Shown here: positions 1 to 7,208 of the stretch, in pieces
Layout of the letters: each line of letters starts with the position of its first letter
How positions within the stretch are numbered: the first letter of the stretch is position 1
NCBI GenBank assembly: GCA_024683935.1
Contig: JAIKXV010000081.1
Coordinates: 1-13,787 of the forward strand
DNA from: Lachnospiraceae bacterium
GTDB lineage: Bacteria; Bacillota_A; Clostridia; Lachnospirales; Lachnospiraceae
Direction: 5' to 3'
Length of the DNA stretch: 13,787 nucleotides
Translations under genes and position numbers: made by a program
The notes under the pieces: generated by a model
What the model was told of the DNA's origin: nothing
The model's input: only the letters and a program-made list of their open reading frames with translations
Databases searched by the model: none

Positions 1-1
1 T

Positions 2-403
2 AAGGAGGATGAGTCAGATAAATCCGATATCCGCGTTTACGGGAATTTCTGGATATTCAATTATAACCGGAACGGAACAACTATGGAGAATACATCGGGA
101 GGATCCTATCCCGGCTGCATACATTTGAAGACCACAGATGAAGGATATGAAGTCACGTCAATGGATATCGTTGAAGATGGTGCCGGTTTCACGGAAAGCG
201 CCAAGAAGATATTCGGCGATAATTATGATCTGTTCATGAAAGACGGTGAAGATGAAGCCTTAAGAGAAAAGACCAGAGCTCAGATCATAGCCAATTATGT
301 GGCGGCAAATAATCTGGACATCACGGCATATCAGGATTACGGCTGGGATCCGGTGTCATTACCCGAAGAAAATATAGATTCATTTTACAGCATATTGGAT
401 TGA
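2..403 (+). CDS. C-terminal part of an unidentified, probably secreted protein (runs off left edge)
   Basis: The reading frame is open from the first bases of the window to the TGA at 401-403, so this is the 3' end of a longer gene and not a protein starting at the ATG at 83. About 133 residues are visible. They are polar and acidic, with no membrane helix. The segment has a G-N-F-W-I-F-N-Y start, a central SGG...GCIHLK strand-like stretch, a helical region with FGDNYDLF, and an end containing YQDYGWDPVSLPEEN. The pattern recalls uncharacterised exported or lipoprotein-type proteins that I associate with Lachnospiraceae, but that is recollection and inference. The signal peptide or lipobox, if any, lies outside the window. 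No function is assigned. Confidence 0.75.
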   Translation, partial: KEDESDKSDIRVYGNFWIFNYNRNGTTMENTSGGSYPGCIHLKTTDEGYEVTSMDIVEDGAGFTESAKKIFGDNYDLFMKDGEDEALREKTRAQIIANYVAANNLDITAYQDYGWDPVSLPEENIDSFYSILD

Positions 404-431
404 TAAATATTTAAGGGCAGACGTTCAATCA

Positions 432-460
432 GGCAGGTCCTATCAGACATAAGTCCTGCC
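432..460 (+). other. Inverted repeat between the left-edge gene and the dGTPase gene
   Basis: GGCAGG (432-437) and CCTGCC (455-460) form a perfect 6-bp inverted repeat with a 17-base loop. A second arm, GGGCAG at 415-420, could pair instead with CTGCCC at 456-461, so two mutually exclusive stems are possible. There is no T-tract after the stem, so it is not a standard intrinsic terminator. It lies about 70 bases before the dGTPase start. Role unknown. Confidence 0.3.
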
Positions 461-528
461 CGGTGGGAGACATTTCCGGAAAGAAACGAGCAGGCTGTTG
501 GAGCAAATATTATAAAAGGAGAAAACAA

Positions 529-1944
529 ATGGAGTGGATTAAACTACTGAGCAGAGAAAGGCTATTCAATAAAAATAAAAGACCTGTTGAATACAATAAA
601 ATGGCCGCGGATACTATGCATCCGTTTTTAAGAGATTATTATTCGATCATATCAAGTTCTCATTTCCGCAGGCTTCAGGATAAAACGCAGGTTTTTTCGA
701 TGGAAAAGAATGATTCCGTTAGAAACAGGCTGACACATTCGGTGGAAGTATCCACTATTGGCGAAATCCTCGCAAAAAAGCTGGCAGATGAATTAAAAAA
801 CAATGAAGATACAAGACGTGATATAGATAAGTATGAAGAGACGGGTTATGTATTTTCAGAGGATCTTTCTATGGTGGTTCGCTGCGCAGGTTTGCTGCAC
901 GACATCGGAAATCCTCCCTTTGGTCATTCGGGAGAGTGTTATATACGTGAATGGTTTAAAACCATATTCGACAATGATCAAAAAAAGCCTGCGAATGAAA
1001 GAGTTTTTAGTTGTCTTACGAAACAGATGAAAAACGATCTCATAAATTTCGAAGGAAATGCCCAGGGACTGAGGATTGCAACAACTATAGGGTCAACTTC
1101 CATTCCAGAAATAAAGGATTATGGCATGCTGCTGACGTCCGGTGTATTGAGCAGCATTGTTAAATATCCGTGGGATTCTGTAAATGTACCAAATGGACAA
1201 AAAATCGGATTTTACCATTCAGAAGACTGGAAATACGATATGTTAGCCGAAAACACCGAAACAAAGGGGTTAAAGAATCCGGTCATGTTATTGATGGAAG
1301 CAGCTGATGATCTGGCTTACGCCACTGCAGATATTGAAGATTTCCTTTATCTTGATTTAATAGAATTAGACATACTTAAAGATTTCCTTAAAGATAACGG
1401 ATGTAGTATCAGATCAAAAAAGGATAAACCGGAAATAAGAAACAGTCTCCTTGTTGTACGGAACATATGTATAGAGGAAGTAGTAAACAAATTTATAGAA
1501 AACTATGACAGCATAATGAATGGTACCTTTAATAAAGAGTTGGTGGAAGAATGTAGTGTTGATTTTAGTATATTAGATAAAGAGAGAAAGAGAATATATG
1601 CATTACGGGATACTATAAATGGAAATATATACCATGCCCAAACAGATATGTTTTGTATAATGAACAGGTTGTTTGATTGTCTGATGGGGGAGAATAGAAC
1701 GGATAATGAAAAAATTGCAGATGATAAAATTAAAATAGAAATAGATCAGTATCTTAAGAAAGGTATCGCTGAAGTACGTCACATAATGGAACACTATGGA
1801 TTAAATGAAACAGACGAGAAGACCAAAATAGAAAAACTGTATCACAAACTTTTGACTATTTCCGATTTTGTTTCCGGAATGACAGACCACTACGTTTATG
1901 AATTTGTACAGAAAATTACAGACATTGATATAGGCAGAGTATAG
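529..1944 (+). CDS. dgt: dGTPase-family HD-domain deoxynucleoside triphosphate triphosphohydrolase
   Basis: Predicted cytoplasmic enzyme of the dGTPase family, which hydrolyses dNTPs to deoxynucleoside and triphosphate. The ATG at 529 is chosen because an AAGGAGA ribosome binding site (516-522) sits 6 bases upstream; an upstream GTG at 463 has none. The product is 471 residues, normal for the family. Visible motifs are FRRLQDKTQVF (46-56), RLTHSVEV with H70, the HD pair in GLLHDIGNPPFGHSGE (H124, D125, H133), NFEGNAQ (173-179) and MEAADDLAYATADIED with D260/D261. These match the metal-binding H...HD...D set and the family signatures. The gene looks more A-rich than the genes downstream, with many ATA and AGA codons, especially after 1380, which may indicate transfer. 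It ends 10 bases from the convergent acyltransferase fragment. Activity on dGTP specifically is not shown by the sequence. Confidence 0.9.
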   Translation: MEWIKLLSRERLFNKNKRPVEYNKMAADTMHPFLRDYYSIISSSHFRRLQDKTQVFSMEKNDSVRNRLTHSVEVSTIGEILAKKLADELKNNEDTRRDIDKYEETGYVFSEDLSMVVRCAGLLHDIGNPPFGHSGECYIREWFKTIFDNDQKKPANERVFSCLTKQMKNDLINFEGNAQGLRIATTIGSTSIPEIKDYGMLLTSGVLSSIVKYPWDSVNVPNGQKIGFYHSEDWKYDMLAENTETKGLKNPVMLLMEAADDLAYATADIEDFLYLDLIELDILKDFLKDNGCSIRSKKDKPEIRNSLLVVRNICIEEVVNKFIENYDSIMNGTFNKELVEECSVDFSILDKERKRIYALRDTINGNIYHAQTDMFCIMNRLFDCLMGENRTDNEKIADDKIKIEIDQYLKKGIAEVRHIMEHYGLNETDEKTKIEKLYHKLLTISDFVSGMTDHYVYEFVQKITDIDIGRV

Positions 1945-1954
1945 AAACCGGTTT

Positions 1955-3019
1955 TCAGGATCGGATCCTCTCACGGAAGAACATCACCGCCGCACTGAAT
2001 ACTGCTGCTATGGCAAAAATGATTATGCTCCCGAGGACCGGTGTATCAAGGTGTATATGTTTCTGCCATAGCAGAATGACGGGCATATGGAGAAGATAGA
2101 TATACATACTGAGTTTTCCAAGCTTTCCCCAGATTTCCGACCCGTGATGATTGAGGAAACGGCTTATTGGTCCTACATCGTTCAGTCCGTCAAGAAGCAT
2201 GAACATGAACATCACCATCCAGAATACCAGGTCCGCAGCCGGTATCAGATCCGTGGGTAAAACAAAGAGCGACAGGGCCATAAACCATGAAAAGATATCC
2301 ATTACACAGAAGAAACCGGTACACTTTCCCTCCTTAAGAGTTTCCTTAACCCGTTCATTCAGATAGAAAGTCAGAGCTCCGACCGAAAGGCCGGCAAATG
2401 CCCTTAAGTTTCCTATCATTATCATTCCGAAAGCCACATAGTTACCTATCATACCCAGATCCTGAAGTTCATATGACTGTATCATATAAGCATAGATCAG
2501 TACCGCGCTGATGGGTGCTATCACACCGGAAAATGTTTTGCCGTAGCGTCTTGCAAGGAAATAAAAAGGCACCAGGGCGATCATCAGGGAAGACATGAAC
2601 CATCCCGGAGCCAGCAGATAATCTGTATTGAATGCAGGAGCATGGTTAAATCCCAGCATATGGAGCATCATGAATTCCCGCTTGAAATGAAAGAGCTCCT
2701 TCAGGGTGCCGGACAGGGAAAATACATCCTTCTGTGCAGTCCGTATCACAAACACCAGGATAAGTGCCAAAAGATAGAGGCCAAAAATATCCTTTGCCTT
2801 ATGCCACACATATCTTATGGAATCGGCGGCCTCCGGAAGAAATCTGTCTGATTTTGACGGACTGCCTTCGCCTTTTTGCAATGAAATGGCTTTTGCGGCA
2901 TCGCTCATGGTAAAAAATCCCGATATCATGAAGAAGTCCACTATCGGATATGCCAGCTGTGCCAAAGGGCTGTCCGGATCCAACTTGCTTAAATCTCCCG
3001 GATCAGTAAAAAGATTATG
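1955..3019 (-). pseudogene. 5'-truncated acyltransferase-3 family membrane protein
   Basis: About 350 mostly hydrophobic residues on the minus strand resemble the acyltransferase 3 family, multi-pass inner-membrane enzymes that O-acylate sugars or cell-envelope polymers. The segment YPIVDFFMISGFF matches the family's second helix, and the C-terminus near MYIYLLHMPVILLW is also typical. The frame is blocked by TGA at 3022-3020, directly before a codon series reading HNLFTDPG. In intact members that histidine follows the first membrane helix, which is missing here. No ATG with a ribosome binding site is present; the first possible start is a TTG at 2983, which would also lose the histidine. The codons above the TGA read L-A-L-V-L-T, possibly the last trace of the lost helix, but they overlap the end of the next gene. 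I judge it a pseudogene. A short active form from TTG cannot be excluded. Confidence 0.65.
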
Positions 3020-3030
3020 TCATGTCAGGA

Positions 3031-3318
3031 CTAAGGCCAGTAGCGGTCTATCATTCGCTGCATATTATCACGTCCTACAGGATTGGCGGTATGTATGAGT
3101 ATTGGATAATAGGTTTCCCTTTCAGCTAACCAATCAAGAATCTTAATGGCATCACCTCCGTCGGATGCATAATCCCCGAGGTCGTGATCCAAATCTAAAA
3201 CTTCAATTGTTTCACCGTTTTGTTCAGCGGCTTCAATTAATCTGATAGTTTCATTCACAGATTTCGTGCCTGTATATCCTGCAGGCACTTCCCGTAGATC
3301 ATCAAGCCATATTTTCAT
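3031..3318 (-). CDS. Cyclic-phosphate-processing receiver-like (cREC) small protein
   Basis: A 95-residue soluble protein starting MKIWLDDLREVPAGY. It carries the conserved pieces of the small receiver-like family named cyclic-phosphate processing receiver (cREC): WLDDLR near the N-terminus (3-9), a central LDLDHDLGDY (40s to low 50s), GGDAIKILDWLAE, and a C-terminal ILIHTANPVGRDNM. The aspartates in LDD and DHDLGD are the likely metal-binding residues, as in receiver domains. The family's biochemical role is poorly defined and the name rests on computational prediction. The ATG at 3318 has a GAAAGG ribosome binding site (3331-3326) 7 bases upstream, and a TATAAT-type promoter lies further upstream. 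The gene stands alone, between a truncated acyltransferase and a conjugation-gene remnant, which suggests it came with or was exposed by an integration or deletion event. Confidence 0.8.
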   Translation of the reverse strand: MKIWLDDLREVPAGYTGTKSVNETIRLIEAAEQNGETIEVLDLDHDLGDYASDGGDAIKILDWLAERETYYPILIHTANPVGRDNMQRMIDRYWP

Positions 3319-3358
3319 AATAGAGCCTTTCTATTTAGCAAATAGCCTTCAGCTAAAG

Positions 3359-3388
3359 ATTATACCAAAAATAAAAAGTTACAGGCAA
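3359..3388 (-). promoter_or_regulatory. Predicted sigma-A-type promoter of the cREC gene
   Basis: On the minus strand a perfect TATAAT (3364-3359) follows TTGCCT (3388-3383) with an 18-base spacer. Transcription would begin near 3352, about 35 bases before the ATG. The early transcript holds overlapping short inverted repeats (TTTAGC 3334-3339 with GCTAAA 3352-3357, and CTATTT 3331-3336 with AAATAG 3340-3345), which could be an operator or leader hairpin. Confidence 0.55.
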
Positions 3389-3430
3389 CCCCGGAGCAAA
3401 TCCTATATATAGGTGTGAGGGACAAAAGAA

Positions 3431-3688
3431 GATAACAGCAAAGAAAAAGGAGCGACAACTATCATCAATAACTGCGATACATATGTGTATTTCGGTGGAA
3501 TGGATTATAATACCTGTAATAGTATGTCACAGCGTATGAATGTGCCCATTGACGATGTATATGCTATGCCTCTTGAGCAGGTGATAGTGATAAGAAGAGG
3601 CACCAGACCTGTTCAGGCTCGTAGATATCAGACCTATAATGACCCGCTTCATATAGAACTCTTTGGCTCTGATGAATTGGACCACTAA
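3431..3688 (+). pseudogene. C-terminal remnant of a VirD4/TraG-type conjugative coupling protein
   Basis: The plus-strand frame is open from a TGA at 3416-3418 to the TAA at 3686-3688. From about 3450 it reads ATTIINNCDTYVYFGGMD, then a segment with SQRMNVP and MPLEQVIVIRRGTRP, ending with RRYQTYNDP. This closely resembles the C-terminal part of VirD4/TraG/TraD coupling ATPases of type IV secretion and conjugation (NCDTYLYLGG...D, SERLNVP, YMPVGK...FRRGQKP, TERYD). The Walker A and B regions, several hundred residues upstream, are absent, so the piece cannot work as a coupling ATPase. The only conventional start is a GTG at 3485 without a ribosome binding site. An AAGGAG at 3447-3452 precedes an in-frame ATC codon pair at 3461, which is probably chance. 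I read it as the scar of a lost integrative conjugative element. Confidence 0.7.
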
Positions 3689-3721
3689 GCGGAAAACCAC
3701 AGGATAATAGTGCATGAGGGG

Positions 3722-4594
3722 TTACGACGTCATTTCGATAAACGTCTTGATCGCAGGGCTGAGATGCTTGTCCTTGTGCACGAAAACCTGTGAGTAGATA
3801 GGAAAAGCAGCACCTTTCCAGTTAAGTCTTTTTAACGAGCCATTTTGTAATTCAGTGGTGGCGACCATATCCGGAATAAATGCTGCGCCAAGTCCATTCT
3901 GGGCAAACTGCTTTAAAATGCTTTTGTTGGTGGTTTCAAGCGCGATGACCGGATGGATCTCATGCTTATCCAGCGCAGATAAGAGCATGGCCTTAAAGCT
4001 GCAGTTATGCGAAGTGAGCAGAAGCGGAATGCCGGTTAAGTCTTTTTCTTTTACTGATTTTTTTTCTGAAAGAGGGTCACCGGGGCTTACATACAGTCCC
4101 AGTGATTCCTTATTTTTATGAAGAAGCCTGAGTTCATCGCACTCTATAAGTGGATTTAAGGTATAAACAAGATCCAGGTCTCCGTTTTTCAGCAGCCCCG
4201 GGAATGTGTCATGCATTATGAACCGGATCTGAATGGACACTTTAGGATATAGCTTTTTATATTTCATAAGAATATCCGGGAGCCTGTTGTAACATAGAGA
4301 TTCCGATATTCCAAGACGCAGTGTGCCGGAAGGCTCATCTCCCTCGGGTACCGATAACCGTATCTCTCTTTCTATCTGAACCATTTTCGTGGCATATCCC
4401 AAAAGACGCTCTCCTTCAGCGGTAAGGACGACTTTTTTTCCAAGTCTGTCAAAGAGAAGGCATCCAAGTTCGTCTTCAAGCTGTTTCATCTGCATGGTCA
4501 CAGTTGACTGAGCATATCCTAATTCAGCAGCGGCTCCGGAGAAGCTTCCGGTTTTTTCAATACTTATAAAGGTTTCAAGCTGAATAATGGTCAT
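3722..4594 (-). CDS. LysR-type transcriptional regulator
   Basis: A 290-residue DNA-binding regulator with the standard LysR layout: N-terminal winged helix-turn-helix (about residues 1-60, including GSFSGAAAELGYAQSTVTMQ and FDRLGKKVVLTAEG), a linker helix, and a periplasmic-binding-protein-like effector domain to the C-terminus. I choose the ATG at 4594 because the AAAGGAG on the minus strand (4608-4602) then has 7 bases of spacing. The ATG at 4600 would leave only 2 bases. The gene diverges from the ABC exporter operon that begins at 4706, and the gap holds a perfect inverted repeat, the usual arrangement for a LysR protein controlling its neighbour and itself. The effector is not predictable from sequence; the exporter's substrate is a reasonable guess. 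Confidence 0.93.
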   Translation of the reverse strand: MTIIQLETFISIEKTGSFSGAAAELGYAQSTVTMQMKQLEDELGCLLFDRLGKKVVLTAEGERLLGYATKMVQIEREIRLSVPEGDEPSGTLRLGISESLCYNRLPDILMKYKKLYPKVSIQIRFIMHDTFPGLLKNGDLDLVYTLNPLIECDELRLLHKNKESLGLYVSPGDPLSEKKSVKEKDLTGIPLLLTSHNCSFKAMLLSALDKHEIHPVIALETTNKSILKQFAQNGLGAAFIPDMVATTELQNGSLKRLNWKGAAFPIYSQVFVHKDKHLSPAIKTFIEMTS

Positions 4595-4614
4595 AGACAT
4601 TCTCCTTTACTTCA

Positions 4615-4643
4615 AAATATTTGAATTACTCTATCAAATATTT
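4615..4643. promoter_or_regulatory. Perfect 10-bp inverted repeat, probable LysR operator
   Basis: AAATATTTGA (4615-4624) and TCAAATATTT (4634-4643) are exact reverse complements separated by 9 bases (ATTACTCTA). The 29-bp element lies between the divergent LysR gene and the ABC exporter operon, just upstream of the exporter's predicted -35 and about 20 bases upstream of the regulator's start. A dyad of this length in a LysR-divergent intergenic region is typical of the regulator's recognition site. The innermost T...A spacing is wider than the classic T-N11-A box, so the match to that rule is loose. Confidence 0.7.
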
Positions 4644-4647
4644 CAAT

Positions 4648-4676
4648 TTTACTGAATGTTCTTTTGCTGATATCAT
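4648..4676 (+). promoter_or_regulatory. Predicted promoter of the ABC exporter operon
   Basis: TTTACT (4648-4653) and TATCAT (4671-4676) are separated by 17 bases. Transcription would start near 4683, giving a very short leader before the AGGAGG ribosome binding site (4690-4695). The -35 lies only 5 bases from the inverted repeat, so a regulator bound there could contact RNA polymerase. The match is imperfect and other -10 choices are possible. Confidence 0.45.
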
Positions 4677-4705
4677 ACACCTAAAGAACAGGAGGTGCAA
4701 GCAAA

Positions 4706-5452
4706 ATGGGAATAAAAGTTGAAAATCTGTCAAAGACATATAAACGGCACAAAGTCATTATCAATGCGGTTAAGGATATTTCCTTTTCCGTTCCCACCGG
4801 TTCCATAACCGGATTCATCGGGGCAAACGGCGCAGGAAAATCAACAACTATCAAGATGATGACCGGGATTCTTACGCCGGATGCAGGAACCATCAGCATT
4901 GACGGCATGTCTTTCGAAAAAAACAGAAATGACATCATGCGGAGGATTGGCGTTGTCTTCGGACAGAGAAGTGTGTTGTGCTGGGACATTCCGATAATTG
5001 AAACCTTCAGGCTTTTCAAAGACATCTATCGGATCCCCGCTAATGTTTACAATGAAAATCTTGAAGTTTTTTCAGATATTCTCGGTATAGGAAGGATCAT
5101 GAACAAACCCCCAAGGCAGCTGAGTCTCGGAGAGCGGATGAAAGCTGATCTGGCAGCGTCGCTTCTCTATGATCCCGATGTACTCTTTCTTGACGAGCCC
5201 ACCATCGGTATAGATGTTCTGTCAAAAGAGAGGATCAGGAATTTCATTAAGAAGATCAATCAAACCCGCAACACCACGATAATCCTTACCACACACGATA
5301 TGTCGGATATCGAGGCGCTGTGCAAGAATATGATCATTCTGGAGAAGGGATCGATACGCTATGACGGTTCTATCGGCGGTCTTAAGTCGGATGCTCACAC
5401 AGAGAATCTTGAAACTATCGTAAAAAATATTTTTTCAGGAGAAGCAGTATGA
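4706..5452 (+). CDS. ABC exporter ATP-binding subunit (COG4586-like)
   Basis: A 248-residue ATPase that would power the two membrane subunits encoded just downstream. Motifs visible: Walker A GANGAGKST (39-47), Q-loop Q87 in VFGQRS, a signature loop LSLGER (139-144), Walker B VLFLDEP (159-165), the D-loop region GIDVLSK (168-174), and switch histidine H197 in TTHD. The GQRS...CWDIPIIETFRLFKDIY stretch after the Q-loop is characteristic of the COG4586 ATPases paired with PF06182-type permeases, rather than of generic NatA or drug-exporter ATPases. The start has an AGGAGG site 10 bases upstream. The stop codon overlaps the next gene's start (ATGA at 5449-5452). Substrate is unknown; members of this exporter group have been linked to viologen or other small cationic compound export in cyanobacteria. 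Confidence 0.92.
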   Translation: MGIKVENLSKTYKRHKVIINAVKDISFSVPTGSITGFIGANGAGKSTTIKMMTGILTPDAGTISIDGMSFEKNRNDIMRRIGVVFGQRSVLCWDIPIIETFRLFKDIYRIPANVYNENLEVFSDILGIGRIMNKPPRQLSLGERMKADLAASLLYDPDVLFLDEPTIGIDVLSKERIRNFIKKINQTRNTTIILTTHDMSDIEALCKNMIILEKGSIRYDGSIGGLKSDAHTENLETIVKNIFSGEAV

Positions 5453-6231
5453 GAAAGTATCTTCGTTATTCCTATATCTCAATTAAAGAATATCTCGCTT
5501 ACCCAAGTAATATCCTTGCGGAGCTTCTTTCAAAGTTCATATATCTTTTCATGCAGATAAGTCTGTGGAAGGCGCTGTTCGCCGGTGACGAATGGCATGG
5601 GAACTTAAGCTGCTCAGACACCGTAAAATATGTTGCGGCAGCCTGTGTGGTGTCGATCATCATCGAGTGTAATACCATCGACATAATGAACCGCCAGATC
5701 CGCAGCGGAGACATAGTAAATGATCTTCTCCGCCCCATGGATTTCAAAGTGATGATGTTATTTAAGCATTTTGGGAACACTATGATAAAATCTCTGCTTA
5801 TTGCAGTTCCAACTTATTTTTTTGCAATCAGGCTGATCTCCGGCGTTCCGTTTTCTGCTGACAGGCTTCTATGGGGCCTGGTTTCTGTGGTTTTAGCATA
5901 CGCCATTCATTTTCTCTATTCTCTGGTGATCGGAATGCTGGCCTTTTTCCTGATCGTCACATGGCCGCTGAATATGCTTCTTGGGGCGATCTACAAACTG
6001 CTCTCCGGTATCTGGATCCCGGTGACCATGTTTCCCGGGCTGCTTTACAAGATCAATATGTTTCTGCCTTTCCGCGCAGTGTATGCGATCCCTGTGAGCC
6101 TGCTTACCGGAAGTATCACTGATGTGAAGGGAAGCATTTTATGCCAGCTCATGTGGCTTGCGGTGTTTTTATTATTGACAGAATTTGTCTGGATTAAGGG
6201 ATATAAAAAGCTGATCGTTCAGGGAGGTTAA
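5449..6231 (+). CDS. ABC exporter permease subunit 1 (PF06182/ABC-2 type)
   Basis: A 260-residue integral membrane protein with about six predicted helices (roughly 22-40, 59-77, 108-130, 140-172, 176-197, 230-248). The cytoplasmic motif IRSGDIVNDLLRPMD (84-98) between helices two and three is the hallmark of the paired permeases of the COG4587/COG3694 group. The ATG overlaps the ATPase stop by four bases and has an AGGAG site (5437-5441) 7 bases upstream, so translation is probably coupled. It would form a heteromeric membrane channel with the following permease and be driven by the upstream ATPase. The substrate cannot be read from the sequence. Confidence 0.88.
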   Translation: MRKYLRYSYISIKEYLAYPSNILAELLSKFIYLFMQISLWKALFAGDEWHGNLSCSDTVKYVAAACVVSIIIECNTIDIMNRQIRSGDIVNDLLRPMDFKVMMLFKHFGNTMIKSLLIAVPTYFFAIRLISGVPFSADRLLWGLVSVVLAYAIHFLYSLVIGMLAFFLIVTWPLNMLLGAIYKLLSGIWIPVTMFPGLLYKINMFLPFRAVYAIPVSLLTGSITDVKGSILCQLMWLAVFLLLTEFVWIKGYKKLIVQGG

Positions 6232-6239
6232 AGGGATAT

Positions 6240-7040
6240 ATGAATTATATCAGTGTTTACAGAAGATTTGTTATCACCTATATGAAAGGGAAACTTGAGT
6301 ATAACATGTCGCTGGCTTTTGAACTTATCGCAAATACAATACTCATAAGCGTGTTTTTCTCGGGTTTCTTTGTTATCTTTTATAATTTTGACAGCATTGG
6401 AGGCTGGAACAGGTACGAGACTCTTTTCATGATGACCAGCAGCTGGCTGACATATTCCGTGAGCTGTTTCTTTTTCTGGAGTCCCATGAAGGATATGGGA
6501 GAACTGGTGCGCACAGGAAAACTGGATCTGTATCTGTGCCGTCCCATAAGCCCCATGGTGTATCTGATACTTGAACAGTTCCAGTACACATTCATTCCGA
6601 GGCTGACTTTAGCGCTCATTTTCTGGATCTACAGTATCAGAAAAACAGCTATCAACTGGACTCCCGGAGCAATCCTTTACTACGCAGTCTGCATGGTCTC
6701 GGCCTTTGTCATATATTCATCAATAACCGTTATTACTGGCACGGTAAGCTTCTGGGCCATTAAAAGTGAGGCCATAGTTTCGCTGCTTACGAACAATAAC
6801 TATGGCTTAAAGAATTTTTCTGACTATCCCATTACAATCTATGGAGAAGGCACGTCCATGTTACTCACTTTTATTATTCCTTATGCGCTTACAGGTTATT
6901 ATCCCATCGCACATCTGCTGGGAAAAGAGGTGCCGTTCCCGACAGCTGCATACATATCGCCGTTGGTATCCTTAGTTCTTGCAATAATCAGTGCGGGTTT
7001 ATGGCATATGGGCCTTCGCCGGTATGAATCCGCTAATTAA
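6240..7040 (+). CDS. ABC exporter permease subunit 2 (PF06182/ABC-2 type)
   Basis: A 266-residue multi-pass membrane protein, a distant paralogue of the preceding permease. It shares the layout with an N-terminal helix region (about 27-48), a second helix near 60-80, and the cytoplasmic motif RTGKLDLYLCRPISP (91-105), equivalent to IRSGDIVNDLLRP in subunit 1. This matches the second permease of COG4586/4587/3694 exporters. It starts 8 bases after the previous stop, with AAGGG (6231-6235) and GGGAGG (6222-6227) upstream. The three genes form a complete heterodimeric exporter operon. No intrinsic terminator with a T-tract was found after the stop. Confidence 0.88.
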   Translation: MNYISVYRRFVITYMKGKLEYNMSLAFELIANTILISVFFSGFFVIFYNFDSIGGWNRYETLFMMTSSWLTYSVSCFFFWSPMKDMGELVRTGKLDLYLCRPISPMVYLILEQFQYTFIPRLTLALIFWIYSIRKTAINWTPGAILYYAVCMVSAFVIYSSITVITGTVSFWAIKSEAIVSLLTNNNYGLKNFSDYPITIYGEGTSMLLTFIIPYALTGYYPIAHLLGKEVPFPTAAYISPLVSLVLAIISAGLWHMGLRRYESAN

Positions 7041-7058
7041 GAAAAGGAATCGTCAACC

Positions 7059-7127
7059 ATGAATGAGAAAATAGCCAATAGAATTATTGAAAGGTCAGTT
7101 GTGAAGGATTATCATAAGGTTAATTAA
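7059..7127 (+). CDS. Possible 22-residue small ORF
   Basis: An ATG at 7059 opens a 22-codon frame (MNEKIANRIIERSVVKDYHKVN) ending at TAA 7125-7127, with AAAAGGA about 10 bases upstream. It lies between the exporter operon and the GNAT gene. The peptide is charged and has no signal or membrane segment. It could be the start of a decayed gene, a leader peptide or a chance frame. No family is recognised and confidence is low. Confidence 0.2.
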   Translation: MNEKIANRIIERSVVKDYHKVN

Positions 7128-7143
7128 GAGGGTTTAAAAACTA

Positions 7144-7171
7144 TCCGGACAGGATTGAAAAGGTGTCCGGA
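7144..7171. other. Perfect 8-bp stem-loop upstream of the GNAT gene
   Basis: TCCGGACA (7144-7151) and TGTCCGGA (7164-7171) are exact reverse complements around a 12-base loop. On the plus strand no T-tract follows, so it is not a normal terminator for the exporter operon. On the minus strand the stem is followed by TAGTTTTTAAA, which resembles a terminator tail, but no minus-strand gene would use it. It may be an mRNA-stabilising hairpin or a protein-binding site. Confidence 0.5.
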
Positions 7172-7208
7172 GATCATATGCTCATGGAAGGGGGATAGGA
7201 ATGTGATC

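Noticed and set aside
83..403. A complete 106-residue protein starting at ATG 83
   Set aside because: The same frame is open to the left edge and the ATG lacks a ribosome binding site, so it is the tail of a longer gene.
473..482. TTTCCGGAAA palindrome as an operator
   Set aside because: A single 10-bp palindrome with no promoter context or second copy; expected by chance often enough.
1942..1956. AAACCGGTTT between convergent genes as a bidirectional terminator
   Set aside because: The palindrome has no loop and too little stem to form a terminator hairpin.
2817..3098. Plus-strand frame of 93 codons across the acyltransferase 5' end and cREC 3' end
   Set aside because: Antisense to two recognisable coding segments and without a ribosome binding site or domain.
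4681..5025. Minus-strand frame of 114 codons opposite the ABC ATPase
   Set aside because: Lies opposite the Walker A region; its sequence is the reverse reading of conserved ATPase codons.
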